In this document: positions 5,763 through 5,856 of the stretch, piece after piece | How positions within the stretch are numbered: position 1 is the first letter of the stretch | How the letters are laid out: every line of letters begins with the position of its first letter | The notes under the pieces: model-generated | Databases searched by the model: none | The model's input: only the letters and a program-made list of their open reading frames with translations | What the model was told of the DNA's origin: nothing | Position numbers and translations under genes: made by a program | Assembly (NCBI GenBank): GCA_041547565.1 | Contig: JBFEUI010000131.1 | Coordinates: 1-5,856 of the forward strand | Source of the DNA: JBFEUI01 sp041547565 | GTDB taxonomy: Bacteria > Pseudomonadota > Gammaproteobacteria > Thiohalomonadales > Thiohalomonadaceae | Direction: 5' to 3' | Length of the DNA: 5,856 nt

Positions 5763-5856
5763 CTATAGCAGTTTTTTCTCCAGCTCCGCGACCTGTTTTT
5801 CCAGTGCCTCGAGTTTTGCACGGGTGCGTGCCAGTACCTGTGACTGCACCTCGTAC
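5763..5856 (-). CDS. ubiK: UbiK (YqiC family) ubiquinone biosynthesis accessory factor, C-terminal fragment
   Basis: Only the last 30 codons lie in the window; the start is beyond the right edge and the stop codon is at 5763-5765. The visible residues YEVQSQVLARTRAKLEALEK, followed by QVAELEKKLL, match the family pattern EFDVQTQVLLRTREKL of E. coli UbiK/YqiC. They form the C-terminal coiled coil, with leucine or valine at heptad positions. In E. coli UbiK works with UbiJ to support aerobic coenzyme Q8 synthesis. Full-length members are roughly 80-100 residues, so about two thirds are missing here because of the window edge, not because of truncation in the genome. The gene's position near comM agrees with arrangements known in other gammaproteobacteria. 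Confidence 0.85.
   Translation of the reverse strand, partial: YEVQSQVLARTRAKLEALEKQVAELEKKLL

Overview
The window is GC-rich, gene-dense chromosomal DNA, most likely from a gammaproteobacterium. The evidence is protein similarity recalled from memory: a Rep helicase close to E. coli Rep along its whole length, a cytochrome c5 with the typical C-terminal cysteine pair, a ComM/YifB AAA+ protein, and the C-terminus of UbiK. In pseudomonads and related gammaproteobacteria, cytochrome c5, rep, comM, ubiK and glnK genes lie near one another, so this looks like a version of an old conserved neighbourhood rather than a mobile island. No transposase, integrase, tRNA, rRNA or CRISPR array was seen.

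Layout: a membrane-anchored cytochrome c5 gene (+, 9-503) ends at a strong hairpin terminator (524-551) that is symmetric enough to serve both strands. The rep helicase gene (-, 727-2733) converges on it; a small stem-loop touches the rep stop codon, and a 16-codon reading frame with a good ribosome binding site follows. A non-coding stretch (2734-3025) upstream of rep holds a plausible rep promoter, a hairpin, a palindrome and repeated GGGACA words. It leads into a small, easily missed gene for a 55-residue single-pass membrane protein (+, 3026-3193), which stops 18 bases from the end of comM (-, 3212-4711). A divergent spacer (4712-4901) separates comM from a gene for an unrecognised two-helix membrane protein (+, 4902-5510). 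A structured convergent spacer (5511-5762) precedes the 3' end of ubiK (-, 5763 to the window edge).

Functionally these are separate housekeeping units: electron transfer in the periplasm (cytochrome c5), replication restart and fork clearance (Rep), recombination of incoming DNA in natural transformation (ComM), and ubiquinone biosynthesis (UbiK). They are mostly arranged as single genes in alternating orientation. I saw no coherent novel multi-gene system. The items most worth a second look are the 55-residue membrane protein, the two-helix membrane protein with a SHOCT-like tail, and the structured leader upstream of the former.
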